A stretch of DNA of 64,000 nucleotides from assembly GCF_000147875.1 (NCBI RefSeq), contig NC_014507.1:2779291-2843290 (forward strand), in the 5' to 3' direction. Shown in pieces: positions 24,136-32,177 of the stretch. Source of the stretch: Methanolacinia petrolearia DSM 11571 (GTDB lineage: Archaea > Halobacteriota > Methanomicrobia > Methanomicrobiales > Methanomicrobiaceae). The first letter of the stretch is position 1, and every line of letters starts with the position of its first letter. Made by a program: the position numbers and the translations under genes. The notes beneath the pieces were generated by a model that worked only from the letters and a program-made list of their open reading frames with translations, was not told where the DNA came from and did no database searches.

Positions 24136-24950
24136 AAACCGCTGGCGTAGTACCAGTCGCCTTCTTTCCTGATATTCACCGGGACATCGAAGAGGCCGCC
24201 GATGATATCGTCCTTCAGGATCTCCTCCTTGGGGCCATCCGAAAAGAATCTCCCGTCCTTCATCAGTACGACCCTCGATATCTCGGGGATTATATCGTGA
24301 AGGTTATGGGTCACCATGATGATGTTCGTCCCCGAGGCCGCAATCTTTCGTATCGCCGACCTGAAATGGTGGAGGGCATGCAGATCGAGGCCCGTCGTCG
24401 GCTCGTCGAGTATAAGCGCCTTCGGGTCGTGTACCAGTGCACGCCCGATCAGGAATCTCCTCGCCTCGCCTGTCGACATCCTCGTCATCTGGCGGTCGGC
24501 AAGGTGCTCTATCTCCAGGAATTCAAGTATTTCACAGGCCTTCTCCCTCATCTCCGGCGTAATCTCGTGCATGAACAGCCCGATGCTCGAGAAGAATCCC
24601 GAAAGGATCACGTCCCGCCCGGTTGTCTCCCGGTTGTACCTGGACTGGAGCTCGGGCGAGACGATCCCAAGCATGGTCCTGAGCGTTCCCACGTGCCAGA
24701 TCTCGTTGCCCATGATCCTGAACCTGAGGCCGTCGCACAGGACGGGATAGTTCTCGCGGGTAATCGCCCGGATCAGCGTCGACTTTCCCGAGCCGTTCGG
24801 ACCGAGAATCGCGATATTTTCCCCTGATTCCACCCTCAGGGACAGCGAGTGGAGTATTTCCTTTCTTTCCCTGATTATTGTGACATTCGCGAAGTCGAGA
24901 AGCGGAGGTGCAACGGTCTGCGTATCCATCGCATTATTATTGTCCTTCAT
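24132..24950 (-). CDS. Stand-alone ABC ATPase (ModF/YlmA-like)
   Basis: 272 residues from the Met at 24950; a longer frame upstream would run antisense through the divergent hydrolase start and lacks similarity. Walker A GPNGSGKST, a signature motif in the form MSTGEARR, Walker B ALILDEPTTGLD and H-loop THNLHDI are intact. The insert EIWHVGTLRTMLGIVSPELQ and SGFFSSIGLF place it with ModF/YlmA-type single ATPases. No permease is adjacent, so it is either partnered elsewhere or acts outside transport. Another possible start is the Met at 24929. It is divergent from the ADP-ribosylglycohydrolase with a short shared promoter region. Confidence 0.88.
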   Translation of the reverse strand: MKDNNNAMDTQTVAPPLLDFANVTIIRERKEILHSLSLRVESGENIAILGPNGSGKSTLIRAITRENYPVLCDGLRFRIMGNEIWHVGTLRTMLGIVSPELQSRYNRETTGRDVILSGFFSSIGLFMHEITPEMREKACEILEFLEIEHLADRQMTRMSTGEARRFLIGRALVHDPKALILDEPTTGLDLHALHHFRSAIRKIAASGTNIIMVTHNLHDIIPEISRVVLMKDGRFFSDGPKEEILKDDIIGGLFDVPVNIRKEGDWYYASGF

Positions 24951-25018
24951 GCAGATACCGGTTGCTGATGCCGGCCGGGCCAATACCATTTTGTCCGGCT
25001 CCGCCGATACTATCGTAT

Positions 25019-25957
25019 ATGGAGCTCTCAAAGGCGGAGCGGATGATGCTCGGAATCGCCATCGGAGACGCACTCGGCAGAGAGTACGAGAATATACCCC
25101 GGAAGGAGATCACGATAGAAAAAGTCCCGGAGGGGTATGCAAAAGGAACCGGGATCTATACCGACGATACCCAGATGTCGATCGCAGTTGCGGAGGCCAT
25201 GATCTCCGGAAAGCCCTTTGAAGCCGAAACTCTTGCCCTGAAGTTTACCGAGGCGTACAGGCGTGACAGGAGGGAAGGTTATTCGCGTGAAACACTCTCG
25301 ATGCTCGAAAACTCCAGTACAGGGGAAGAGTTCATTGCCTCGATGACCCGGAAGGAGAAAGCCGCGAGAAGATCGGACGGGGCTGCAATGAGAGCGGTCC
25401 CGATCGGCCTTTTCCCCGGTACCGGGGATGTCATCAGAAACGCGATAATAAACTCGGAGATCTCCCATGCACACCAGCACGCAATTTCGGCTTCCGTCGC
25501 AATCGCACTTGCATCGCACTACTTCTACTACGACAGAGGCCCCCGGAAGAACATTATTGAATATATTATGTTACATATGGAACATAAATGGCCCAATATA
25601 TGCAGCTACCTGAAGACCGTCAACGAACTGGAAGGGTTCGATCACGAAACTATACTCGGTGAATATGCAGACTACGGGCCGCCATACACCGATGCAAAGC
25701 CTGTTCTCGGTGCGGTCCTCTTCATAATTAAAATGCACTCAGACAATCCCCTCGAGGCAATACAGGAGACACTCTCGCTCGGCGGAGACGCCGATACCAC
25801 TCTCAGTATGGTTCTGGGGATAATAATGACGGATCACCCGGCAGGCACACTGCCTGAAAAACTCGTCAGGGATCTTGAAAACGGAAAATTCGGCAGGGAT
25901 TACCTGCTCAAACTTGGAAAAGAGCTTGACAGGAGATTTCCGGCCGGTGTAAATTAA
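25019..25957 (+). CDS. ADP-ribosylglycohydrolase family protein
   Basis: 312 residues from the ATG at 25019, immediately before the conserved LGIAIGDALGREYE. Upstream in-frame codons encode Pro/Cys-rich sequence unlike the family and are excluded. The Mg-binding motifs are intact: YTDDTQM (Asp49, Asp50) and GGDADTT near the C-terminus. The family removes ADP-ribose from Arg or other residues (DraG, ARH) or acts on related nucleosides. No ADP-ribosyltransferase is seen nearby, so the target is unknown. It is cytoplasmic. Confidence 0.9.
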   Translation: MELSKAERMMLGIAIGDALGREYENIPRKEITIEKVPEGYAKGTGIYTDDTQMSIAVAEAMISGKPFEAETLALKFTEAYRRDRREGYSRETLSMLENSSTGEEFIASMTRKEKAARRSDGAAMRAVPIGLFPGTGDVIRNAIINSEISHAHQHAISASVAIALASHYFYYDRGPRKNIIEYIMLHMEHKWPNICSYLKTVNELEGFDHETILGEYADYGPPYTDAKPVLGAVLFIIKMHSDNPLEAIQETLSLGGDADTTLSMVLGIIMTDHPAGTLPEKLVRDLENGKFGRDYLLKLGKELDRRFPAGVN

Positions 25958-26298
25958 TCTTCTGCGATCCTCTGCATCTCGTCCTTAACTTTTTGGACGC
26001 CACTGCTTCCCTCCGTATACGAGGAAAGGATCAGCCCGAACAGCCCTTCGGTCTTCTCCACGAACTTAAGCTGCCTCCTCATCTCTACATAATCGTCGTC
26101 GAGTACCCCTTTCATCGAGAGATAGCCCTCCGAGTAGAAGAAATATGCCGGCACCTTCAGGTTCTCCCTGATAGTCATATCCCCGAAATTCCCGAGATAA
26201 TCCAAAAATTCCCTTGTCACGGGTTCGTCAAGCAGCAGTTCGTCCTTTGTCGAGCCGTCCGAACAGACGACGTGTTTCCTTGATAACTTAATCTTCAT
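25954..26298 (-). CDS. Small protein translationally coupled to cysteine desulfurase
   Basis: 114 residues from the ATG at 26298, which overlaps the last codons of the desulfurase gene (...tATGaagattaag). The start is supported because the longer frame would run deeper into that gene without similarity. Sequence: MKIKLSRKHVVCSDGSTKDEL, then a beta/alpha pattern with aromatic VPAYFFYSEGYLSMKGVL and a C-terminal helical VQKVKDEMQRIAED. There is one Cys (residue 12). I do not recognise the family. The 11-bp overlap suggests equimolar production, so it may be a sulfur acceptor, regulator or subunit of the desulfurase. Its stop overlaps the convergent hydrolase stop. Confidence 0.75.
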   Translation of the reverse strand: MKIKLSRKHVVCSDGSTKDELLLDEPVTREFLDYLGNFGDMTIRENLKVPAYFFYSEGYLSMKGVLDDDYVEMRRQLKFVEKTEGLFGLILSSYTEGSSGVQKVKDEMQRIAED

Positions 26299-27421
26299 AT
26301 TGTGCAATCTCCAAAATGGCTTTAACGGTCTTTTCACATTCTTCCACAGTATTCATGCAGGAAAGGCTCAGGCGGACTGCCCCCCTGCCCCCGTCGATCG
26401 AATTATGGACCAGCGGCGAGCAGTGCAGCCCCGACCTCGATACGATCGAATAGACGTTCGAGAGCATGAACCCGGTATCCTCGCAGTCGATCCCGTCGAT
26501 ATTGAACAAAACGATCGGGAGGGCGGGATCTTTATTGTATACCTTCACCCTGTCGCACCCGGATATGCCACCGATGATCATATCCGTCATCTCAAGCGAC
26601 TTTCTCCGGATCTCACCGGGGCCACTCCGGTTTATGAAATCCAGGCCCGCGTAGAGGGAGGCGATCCCGGGATAGTTATGGGTCCCCGCTTCGAATTTTT
26701 CTGGAGGAACATCGCCCATATATACATTCGATGAGTCAGCACCCGTTCCTCCCTGCCGGACAGGCGCCAGCTTTTCAGGCGAACGGATAACGAGGCCGCC
26801 GATCCCAGCGATACCGAAGAGATATTTATGGCCGGTGAACGCCAAAGCGTCAGCGTGGATCTTTTCAAAATCCACGGTTACAAGACCGGCCGTCTGGGCG
26901 GCATCAATGACGAAGAAGATATCCTCAGTCGAGAGTATCCTCCCGATGCTTTCAAGATCCTGCACGGTTCCGAGGACATTGCTCCCGTGATTAAATACGG
27001 CCATTCCGGTATCCGGCCGGACGGCTTCGGCAACCATTTCAGGATCGATGATCCCGTCCTTCGAGGGTATTATCGAGAGGTCGATCTTTCCCGCCCTCCT
27101 CAGGGTGAAAAGTGGGCGAAGAACCGAGTTGTGCTCGAGATCGGACGTAATGACATGCATCCTCCCTCCGGCTTCGAGAACCCGCCCGTGGATTGCCATG
27201 TTCAGTGAATCGGTGGCGTTCTGGGTGAATATAACATTTTCAGGCCGTCCCGAAGAGAAGAAGTCCGCAACCCGCTTCCTTGTTTCATAAGGATAATCGG
27301 TCTGCTCCTTCATCGTCGTCCTGCCGGGCTCGTACACCGGCATGGATATGCACTCCATGACAGCATCCTTTACGCAGTCCGGCTTCGGCCATGTGGTCGC
27401 AGCGTTGTTGAGGTATATCAT
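26288..27421 (-). CDS. Class V aminotransferase, cysteine desulfurase-type
   Basis: 377 residues from the Met at 27421, because family members begin at the MIYLNNAATTWPKP segment; the longer TTG start has no Shine-Dalgarno. PLP landmarks are the Schiff-base Lys199 in FTGHKYLFG, the Asp in FVIDAAQTAG and the His in TSDLEHNS. The catalytic Cys334 lies in SRSGLHCSPLVH. It should remove sulfur from cysteine (or selenium from selenocysteine) as a persulfide. No IscU/SufB-type scaffold is adjacent; the coupled 114-residue protein downstream may be the acceptor. Many methanogens make Cys-tRNA by other routes, so the sulfur destination is open. Confidence 0.92.
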   Translation of the reverse strand: MIYLNNAATTWPKPDCVKDAVMECISMPVYEPGRTTMKEQTDYPYETRKRVADFFSSGRPENVIFTQNATDSLNMAIHGRVLEAGGRMHVITSDLEHNSVLRPLFTLRRAGKIDLSIIPSKDGIIDPEMVAEAVRPDTGMAVFNHGSNVLGTVQDLESIGRILSTEDIFFVIDAAQTAGLVTVDFEKIHADALAFTGHKYLFGIAGIGGLVIRSPEKLAPVRQGGTGADSSNVYMGDVPPEKFEAGTHNYPGIASLYAGLDFINRSGPGEIRRKSLEMTDMIIGGISGCDRVKVYNKDPALPIVLFNIDGIDCEDTGFMLSNVYSIVSRSGLHCSPLVHNSIDGGRGAVRLSLSCMNTVEECEKTVKAILEIAQYED

Positions 27422-27546
27422 TTCATCGTCCACGGGATTCACCTGAAAAGTTCCGGCGTCTCTGTTAATATATTTGAGTGTCAAATCTTTTTATTAGATT
27501 CTTGTAGTTTGTAAATCATATTTTTATCATACAGGAGCCGGAAAAT

Positions 27547-28395
27547 ATGGAAAATACCGATATAGACTGGAATTCGGAATGGAAACTCCGCATGGAGAGA
27601 AACGAGGCGCAAAAAGGTTCGGGGTGCTCTTCGTACTGGGACACACGCGAGAGCGCACTGAAGTTCTACGAGTCTTCGTTTGAAGACGGCGGAGAGAGGG
27701 TGAACTGGATCGTCGGCAATATACCGTACACCCCGGACTCGATAATACTCGACGTCGGAGCAGGCCCCGGGACGATTGCAATTCCCCTCGCGGGAAAGGC
27801 TGCCGCTGTTACCGCAGTCGAACCATCTCCCGCGATGGCCGGAGTACTGAGGGAAAAGATCGCAGAGAACGGGATTGAAAACATCACGGTGGTTGAAAAG
27901 CCCTGGGAGGATGTAGACCCCGAATCCGACCTTAATCCCCCGTACGATATCGTCTTCGCCTCTTTTTCACTCGGAATGCACGACCTATGGGAGGCCGTCG
28001 ATAAGATGAACTCCGTCTGCCGGGGCAGGGTGCTCCTATTCCACTTCGCAGGCGGAAACTCCTGGGAGCCGATGATGCGTGAGCTCTGGCCGGTTATGCA
28101 CGGGGAGGAGTTTCACCCCGGGCCTAAGGCGGATGTCATATTCAACCTCCTTTACAGCAAAGGGATCTATCCCGATATCGTCTCGGCACCGCACAGCTAC
28201 AGGCTGGATTATAAATCAATCGAAGATGCGGTCGATGAATTCGCAAAACGCCTCAACGCCGAGACCGAAGAGCACTACGAGATCCTGAGAAGATATTTCG
28301 GCGAAAAACTGGAAAAAGACCCGGAAACCGGGGAGTATTTCATGAATATGAGATCCCGCAAGATGTGCATCAGCTGGGAATCTCCGGAAAAATAA
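27547..28395 (+). CDS. Class I SAM-dependent methyltransferase
   Basis: 282 residues. The SAM-binding motif ILDVGAGPGTIAIPLA (about 67-82), acidic VTAVEPSPAMA and motif II region YDIVFASFSLGMHDL are clear. The N-terminus (WNSEWKLRMERNEAQKGSGCSSYWD) and a long C-terminal acidic region (DAVDEFAKRLNAETEEHYEILRRYF) form the substrate-specific cap. This type occurs repeatedly in methanogen genomes near radical-SAM and metal-related genes; the substrate is unknown. It converges with the radical-SAM gene over a hairpin terminator. Confidence 0.88.
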   Translation: MENTDIDWNSEWKLRMERNEAQKGSGCSSYWDTRESALKFYESSFEDGGERVNWIVGNIPYTPDSIILDVGAGPGTIAIPLAGKAAAVTAVEPSPAMAGVLREKIAENGIENITVVEKPWEDVDPESDLNPPYDIVFASFSLGMHDLWEAVDKMNSVCRGRVLLFHFAGGNSWEPMMRELWPVMHGEEFHPGPKADVIFNLLYSKGIYPDIVSAPHSYRLDYKSIEDAVDEFAKRLNAETEEHYEILRRYFGEKLEKDPETGEYFMNMRSRKMCISWESPEK

Positions 28396-28404
28396 AAATT
28401 TTTT

Positions 28405-28423
28405 CCCTGATCTTTTTTCAGGG
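28405..28423. terminator. Hairpin terminator between convergent genes
   Basis: ccctga (28405-28410) pairs with tcaggg (28418-28423) around a T-rich loop, and poly-T lies just before. It overlaps the stop of the radical-SAM gene and can serve both strands. Confidence 0.4.
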
Positions 28424-30166
28424 CAGGTATTTCACAAAAGAACGGTTGGTTATATCGTAATCCGAATCCCTGTAGAACATCATATAGTACTCTTTCCTCT
28501 CCCTCTCGAGATCGAAAGAGAAGATATCGGGATGCAGGATGTTTGCAAGATGCATAAGCCCCAGGATCCATCTAGGGCTGCCGAAGTCCCACCCCGGAAC
28601 CATATTGAATATACGCCCGTTACTGACTGCGCCTGCATCCAGCCCCTCGCGTATGCAGAAGTCCATGTAATCGCTTGCCGGAGAGGAGAAAAGTCCTGAA
28701 ACAATGACATAATCAGGATTGAGACACTCGAACTCCTCCTTCGAAAGCGTTACACCCGGCTTTCCCTTCCTGGTGATCCTCCTGTTGAGGCTCCTTCCAC
28801 CGGCGCACTCGACGAGACTGTTCTCAAACCTCGTCGAGATAAGCCCGAACAGGGGAGTGCCCATCGAATAGTATACATTAGGCCTCTTTGAAACAGGTAA
28901 ATTTCCGGCTTTTTCTGTCACTTTTCGGCTCTTCGCCTCGAGATAACAGACAAGATCCTCTCCTTCGTCGATCTTCCCGGTTCTCCTGGAGAGATCCCTG
29001 ATCATCTCGTAGTACGTCTCGAACGAGGCCAGTTTCTCATGAACATAGGCGAGGTAGTTCTCTTTGATAAGGTCCTTCCAGAGCCAGTCGAGCTTTATAC
29101 CGTCCCTGACATCGAGGCACTCCAGAATAGCAAGCACCATCTCGAACCCCCTCGTCGGCCGGTATCCGCCCATCATTCCCTCCTCGTGGAAGACTCCCTC
29201 CCTGAACTCTCCCTTCAGTGGGAGGACATAGCCGCATGTACATCTTCCGCCCGGACTGAACCATTTTGTTTTTGAGCCCATTGGACCGTAAAATTCCCTC
29301 TCCGCGATCAGCGATCCGCATTTTGGGCAGTATGTATTCAGCATCGGCGTCCCGGGCGAATTGAAAAGATACACGTGGTCGAGAATATCCTTCAGCCCGT
29401 TGCAGAGCAGTTCGGAACTGCTTACCGGAGGCTCGAGATCTATCGCAGCATCCCCGAACGGGACGAACCTCATGATCTGCAGGGGTATATCGGACGAAAT
29501 CCCGGAGATCCCTTCTGCCGTCCCGACCACTTCGTTCTCCATCCCCTTAAGATGCATCACAGACGCCTCGACATGCACGCCTGCATCATGGAATAACTTC
29601 AGGTTCCTGAAAACAGGTTCGGATGACATTACCCCGCAGTCGCGGTACCTTGCGTCAGATGCACCCTTGAACCCGATATTGATAAAATCAATTGTATTGG
29701 AGAGGAAATGCGCCGCACTCTTTGTAAAATAGCAGTTTGAAGAGATTCCGGTAAAAAGGCCCTCCTTTGCCGCTTCCTCCGCAACACCCATTACCGTATA
29801 ATAGGATACGAGCGGCTCGTTGAGGCAGAAGGCGATTCCCTCGCAGCCTTCGTCAATCGCCTTTGAAACCACCTTTTCGGGTGGGACTCTCTTCAGCGCA
29901 CCTGACACGGATCTCGGGTTAGAAGTGAATATCCCCGATATGCAGCCCCTGCACGAGAAGTTGCAGCCTACGGAGGAGACCTGCAGAACTTTTGCCCCCG
30001 GAATGTAGTGCAGAATCGGAATAGTCTCCATGGAAATCGGCATCATCGCCATATACGAGTTCCCGTGGATCTCGGCTATTCCTTTCCCGAGACATGTATA
30101 CATGCCGCACCGGCCCACACCACCTTCCGGTATATCACAGCCGATCTCGCACACAGGGCATTTCAT
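28418..30166 (-). CDS. Radical SAM protein (AmmeMemoRadiSam/PflA type) fused to half a BtuF-like binding domain
   Basis: 582 residues, no signal peptide. There is an N-terminal Cys cluster (Cys3, 6, 10, 20, 25). The radical-SAM 4Fe-4S motif CNFSCRGC follows (Cys68, 72, 75) in a TIM barrel to about 250. A zinc-ribbon-like pair comes next (YCPKCGS 280/283 and CTCGY 309/311), as in AmmeMemoRadiSam proteins. After a long helix (about 388-425), residues 428-550 resemble the C-terminal lobe of BtuF/FhuD-type metal-chelate binding proteins: NVYYSMGTPLF, ECAGGRSLN, VTLSKEEFECLNPDYVIVSG, NGRIFNMVPG. The N-terminal binding lobe is absent. Its start overlaps the stop of the upstream methyltransferase (ATGA), so both probably serve one modification or cofactor pathway. 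Confidence 0.85.
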   Translation of the reverse strand: MKCPVCEIGCDIPEGGVGRCGMYTCLGKGIAEIHGNSYMAMMPISMETIPILHYIPGAKVLQVSSVGCNFSCRGCISGIFTSNPRSVSGALKRVPPEKVVSKAIDEGCEGIAFCLNEPLVSYYTVMGVAEEAAKEGLFTGISSNCYFTKSAAHFLSNTIDFINIGFKGASDARYRDCGVMSSEPVFRNLKLFHDAGVHVEASVMHLKGMENEVVGTAEGISGISSDIPLQIMRFVPFGDAAIDLEPPVSSSELLCNGLKDILDHVYLFNSPGTPMLNTYCPKCGSLIAEREFYGPMGSKTKWFSPGGRCTCGYVLPLKGEFREGVFHEEGMMGGYRPTRGFEMVLAILECLDVRDGIKLDWLWKDLIKENYLAYVHEKLASFETYYEMIRDLSRRTGKIDEGEDLVCYLEAKSRKVTEKAGNLPVSKRPNVYYSMGTPLFGLISTRFENSLVECAGGRSLNRRITRKGKPGVTLSKEEFECLNPDYVIVSGLFSSPASDYMDFCIREGLDAGAVSNGRIFNMVPGWDFGSPRWILGLMHLANILHPDIFSFDLERERKEYYMMFYRDSDYDITNRSFVKYLP

Positions 30167-30819
30167 GATGCCTCTACCTTCTTTTCAATAATTATCCAGA
30201 GCCCTGTTTCGTCATCGATGCACCGGAAGCTGCAGTCTTTCAGCTTCGAAGCATTGTCCAGAAACGTCTGCTTCATATCGGAAGACATATTCCTCCTGTA
30301 CTTCTTCTCCCAATCCGGATCTCTGCGGATCATCTCCTCTACGATGCTGTCCCTCAGCTCCGCATTGCCGAAACCGCCCCCAATATAGGATCTTCCCCCC
30401 GGTTTCAGGATCCTTCCAATCTCGGAGAACGCCCTTTCATAATCCTCCCAGAAGAATGCCGAGCCCCTGCTGACGACAAGGTCGGCAATTCCGGATTCAA
30501 GCGGGATCTTCTCTACAGGACCTTTTAAAACGGTTATTCTCTCTGAAAGCCCCGCATTTTCAATATTTTTCTCCGCGATCTCGTTCGATGCGGGCGAGTG
30601 ATCCAGTGCATAGATCCTGAAACCGGGATATGCTGCCATGGCGATAGCCAGGGAAGCCGGACCGCTTCCGAGGTCGACACAGACTCCTTCACTGATACCG
30701 GTCTCTTCCACCGCATTCCCGGCAATTACCGGATATATCGGCTTAAAGAGCGTCTTTGCAATTCTGTCCATCCCCCCGGCGGCGTTTTTCTCATCAGCTT
30801 CCCTAATAATTTCTACCAC
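30163..30819 (-). CDS. Class I SAM-dependent methyltransferase coupled to radical SAM gene
   Basis: About 218 residues from a GTG at 30819. A TATA element (30836-30847 on the minus strand) places the transcript start beside this codon, giving a leaderless mRNA. The ATG at 30771 (MDRIAKTLFKPIYPVIAG) and one at 30876 are alternatives; the latter precedes the promoter. The SAM motif VCVDLGSGPASLAIAMA and acidic IYALDHSPAS are present, with motif ADLVVSRGSAFFWED. The stop overlaps the radical-SAM start (ATGA), so the two are co-translated. The substrate is unknown. Confidence 0.85.
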   Translation of the reverse strand: MVEIIREADEKNAAGGMDRIAKTLFKPIYPVIAGNAVEETGISEGVCVDLGSGPASLAIAMAAYPGFRIYALDHSPASNEIAEKNIENAGLSERITVLKGPVEKIPLESGIADLVVSRGSAFFWEDYERAFSEIGRILKPGGRSYIGGGFGNAELRDSIVEEMIRRDPDWEKKYRRNMSSDMKQTFLDNASKLKDCSFRCIDDETGLWIIIEKKVEAS

Positions 30820-30835
30820 GACCAGATACCGAGCA

Positions 30836-30847
30836 TATAAAATATAG
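30836..30847 (-). promoter_or_regulatory. TATA box for methyltransferase/radical-SAM operon
   Basis: On the minus strand the run tatattttatat lies about 20-25 bp before the GTG at 30819. It decides between start codons by implying a leaderless transcript. Confidence 0.5.
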
Positions 30848-30969
30848 TTTACATAATGTCTTTGTTGAAGATGCATAATTAACTAAACGGTTGGACTCGA
30901 CGACGCCCCGGATATTTTTAATCCGAAAACCCGGCAAGGCATATATTGGAAAATATCCATTATCCTCTT

Positions 30970-31506
30970 ATGAAAAAGATCATCACCAGTCTTCTGTGCA
31001 TCTTTCTTCTTGTCAGCGGTGCATCTGCCTACCTGATCAATTTTGAGGCGCCTTCGACAATCGAATCCGGCACTACACTGTACGTTTCAGGAACAAGCAC
31101 GCTTCCCGAAGGATTTTCAACTGTCATGGAGTTCTACAAAAAAGCCCCCGTAGGCAACAACAAGGTTGCGACCGTCCCTCTTACAATCCAGGAGGGAGGA
31201 AACTGGTATCTTGAGATTGATACTTCAGGATGGACTGACGGGGACTACACCATGAGCATTCCGGCAAACTCCCAGTACTCCTACGGGGGTTCTTCAGACA
31301 CGCTGAAAACATTCACTGTAACAGGAAACCCTGCTACAAAGATCATCACAGCTACGCCCACAGAAACAACGGCTGAAGAAGCCACCGAAACCATAGAGAC
31401 CGAATCGACACCGGTGCAGACACAATCACCGCTCCCGGCATGGATCTGTATTGCGGGGGTGCTCGTATCATTGCTCATCCTGAGAAAGAAAGGTCTGACT
31501 TTTTAA
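30970..31506 (+). CDS. Small secreted surface protein with Thr/Glu stalk and C-terminal anchor
   Basis: 178 residues from the ATG at 30970. An earlier in-frame ATG at 30946 is less likely, because the TATA-like catatatt (about 30937) implies a leaderless start near 30970. Signal peptide: IITSLLCIFLLVSGASA. A single beta-sandwich-like domain follows (INFEAPSTIESGTTLYVSGTS ... WTDGDYTMSIPA), then a Thr/Glu-rich stalk, and a terminal helix with basic tail (AWICIAGVLVSLLILRKK). The layout matches the larger surface protein at 10920. No enzymatic motif is seen. Confidence 0.82.
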   Translation: MKKIITSLLCIFLLVSGASAYLINFEAPSTIESGTTLYVSGTSTLPEGFSTVMEFYKKAPVGNNKVATVPLTIQEGGNWYLEIDTSGWTDGDYTMSIPANSQYSYGGSSDTLKTFTVTGNPATKIITATPTETTAEEATETIETESTPVQTQSPLPAWICIAGVLVSLLILRKKGLTF

Positions 31507-31707
31507 ATAATAATTACAAATTTTAGCTATTCATACAAACAAAGGATTTTTTGCGATTATGCAGGTTAAAGAATATTATTTTTTTATAGTGAAGTGTTAA
31601 TTAATCCTATCCAGCCACCAATCCCGGATATAGCTTGCCATAAGGCGTAATTATATAAACTGTGAGGATATATTGGACTTCAGAGCCATCGTTACACCGG
31701 TGGAAAA

Positions 31708-32073
31708 ATGGAGGCCAGAAGGATGGATGTATACAATAATACTCCGGTCTACAGGAAATCGGGAGATGCCAGTCATTACCTCTGGTACGGTATATTCATC
31801 CTGTGGGGCCTCTTCATGATGGACGTGATCACGACAGAAGTGATCCTTTCTTTCGGCGGATACGAGATGAACTCACTGATGAAAATGGTTGTCAGTTCGG
31901 TACCATTGCATGCCGCCCTTAAGATGGCCGTCCTCTCGCTTATTGCAGTCGTTGCATATGTCTCCAACAGGATAACGAAAAGGTCCGGGACGGTCGCAGT
32001 CACAGTAATTATAATCTGGTACACCTTTGTAATCGTCCACAACGTAACCCAGATGCTCCTGATAATTCCTTAA
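31708..32073 (+). CDS. Small membrane protein (DUF5658-like)
   Basis: 121 residues; the start is supported by GGTGG 5 nt upstream, with Met6 an alternative. Three membrane helices: YLWYGIFILWGLFMMDVITTEVIL, ALKMAVLSLIAVVAYVSN and AVTVIIIWYTFVIVHNVTQMLLI. The D-x-x-TT...GGYEMNSLMK signature between helices 1 and 2 is typical of the DUF5658 family, function unknown. The preceding 200 bp (31507-31707) are AT-rich with a poly-T run; no gene is seen there. Confidence 0.75.
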   Translation: MEARRMDVYNNTPVYRKSGDASHYLWYGIFILWGLFMMDVITTEVILSFGGYEMNSLMKMVVSSVPLHAALKMAVLSLIAVVAYVSNRITKRSGTVAVTVIIIWYTFVIVHNVTQMLLIIP

Positions 32074-32177
32074 CTCCGGTAATCGACCAAAATCACTCTT
32101 TTTTATATCCACGTTATCCCCGCTGCCGGGAACTGTCGGCAAACATTTTTCATACAGGAGGTCAATCCGGTATCATA

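Noticed and set aside
24908..25018. N-terminal extension of the ADP-ribosylglycohydrolase
   Set aside because: The family begins at the Met at 25019; upstream codons give Cys/Pro-rich sequence unlike the family.
24951..25073. N-terminal extension of the ABC ATPase
   Set aside because: The extra 41 residues run antisense to the hydrolase start, lack similarity to ABC proteins, and a good internal Met is available.
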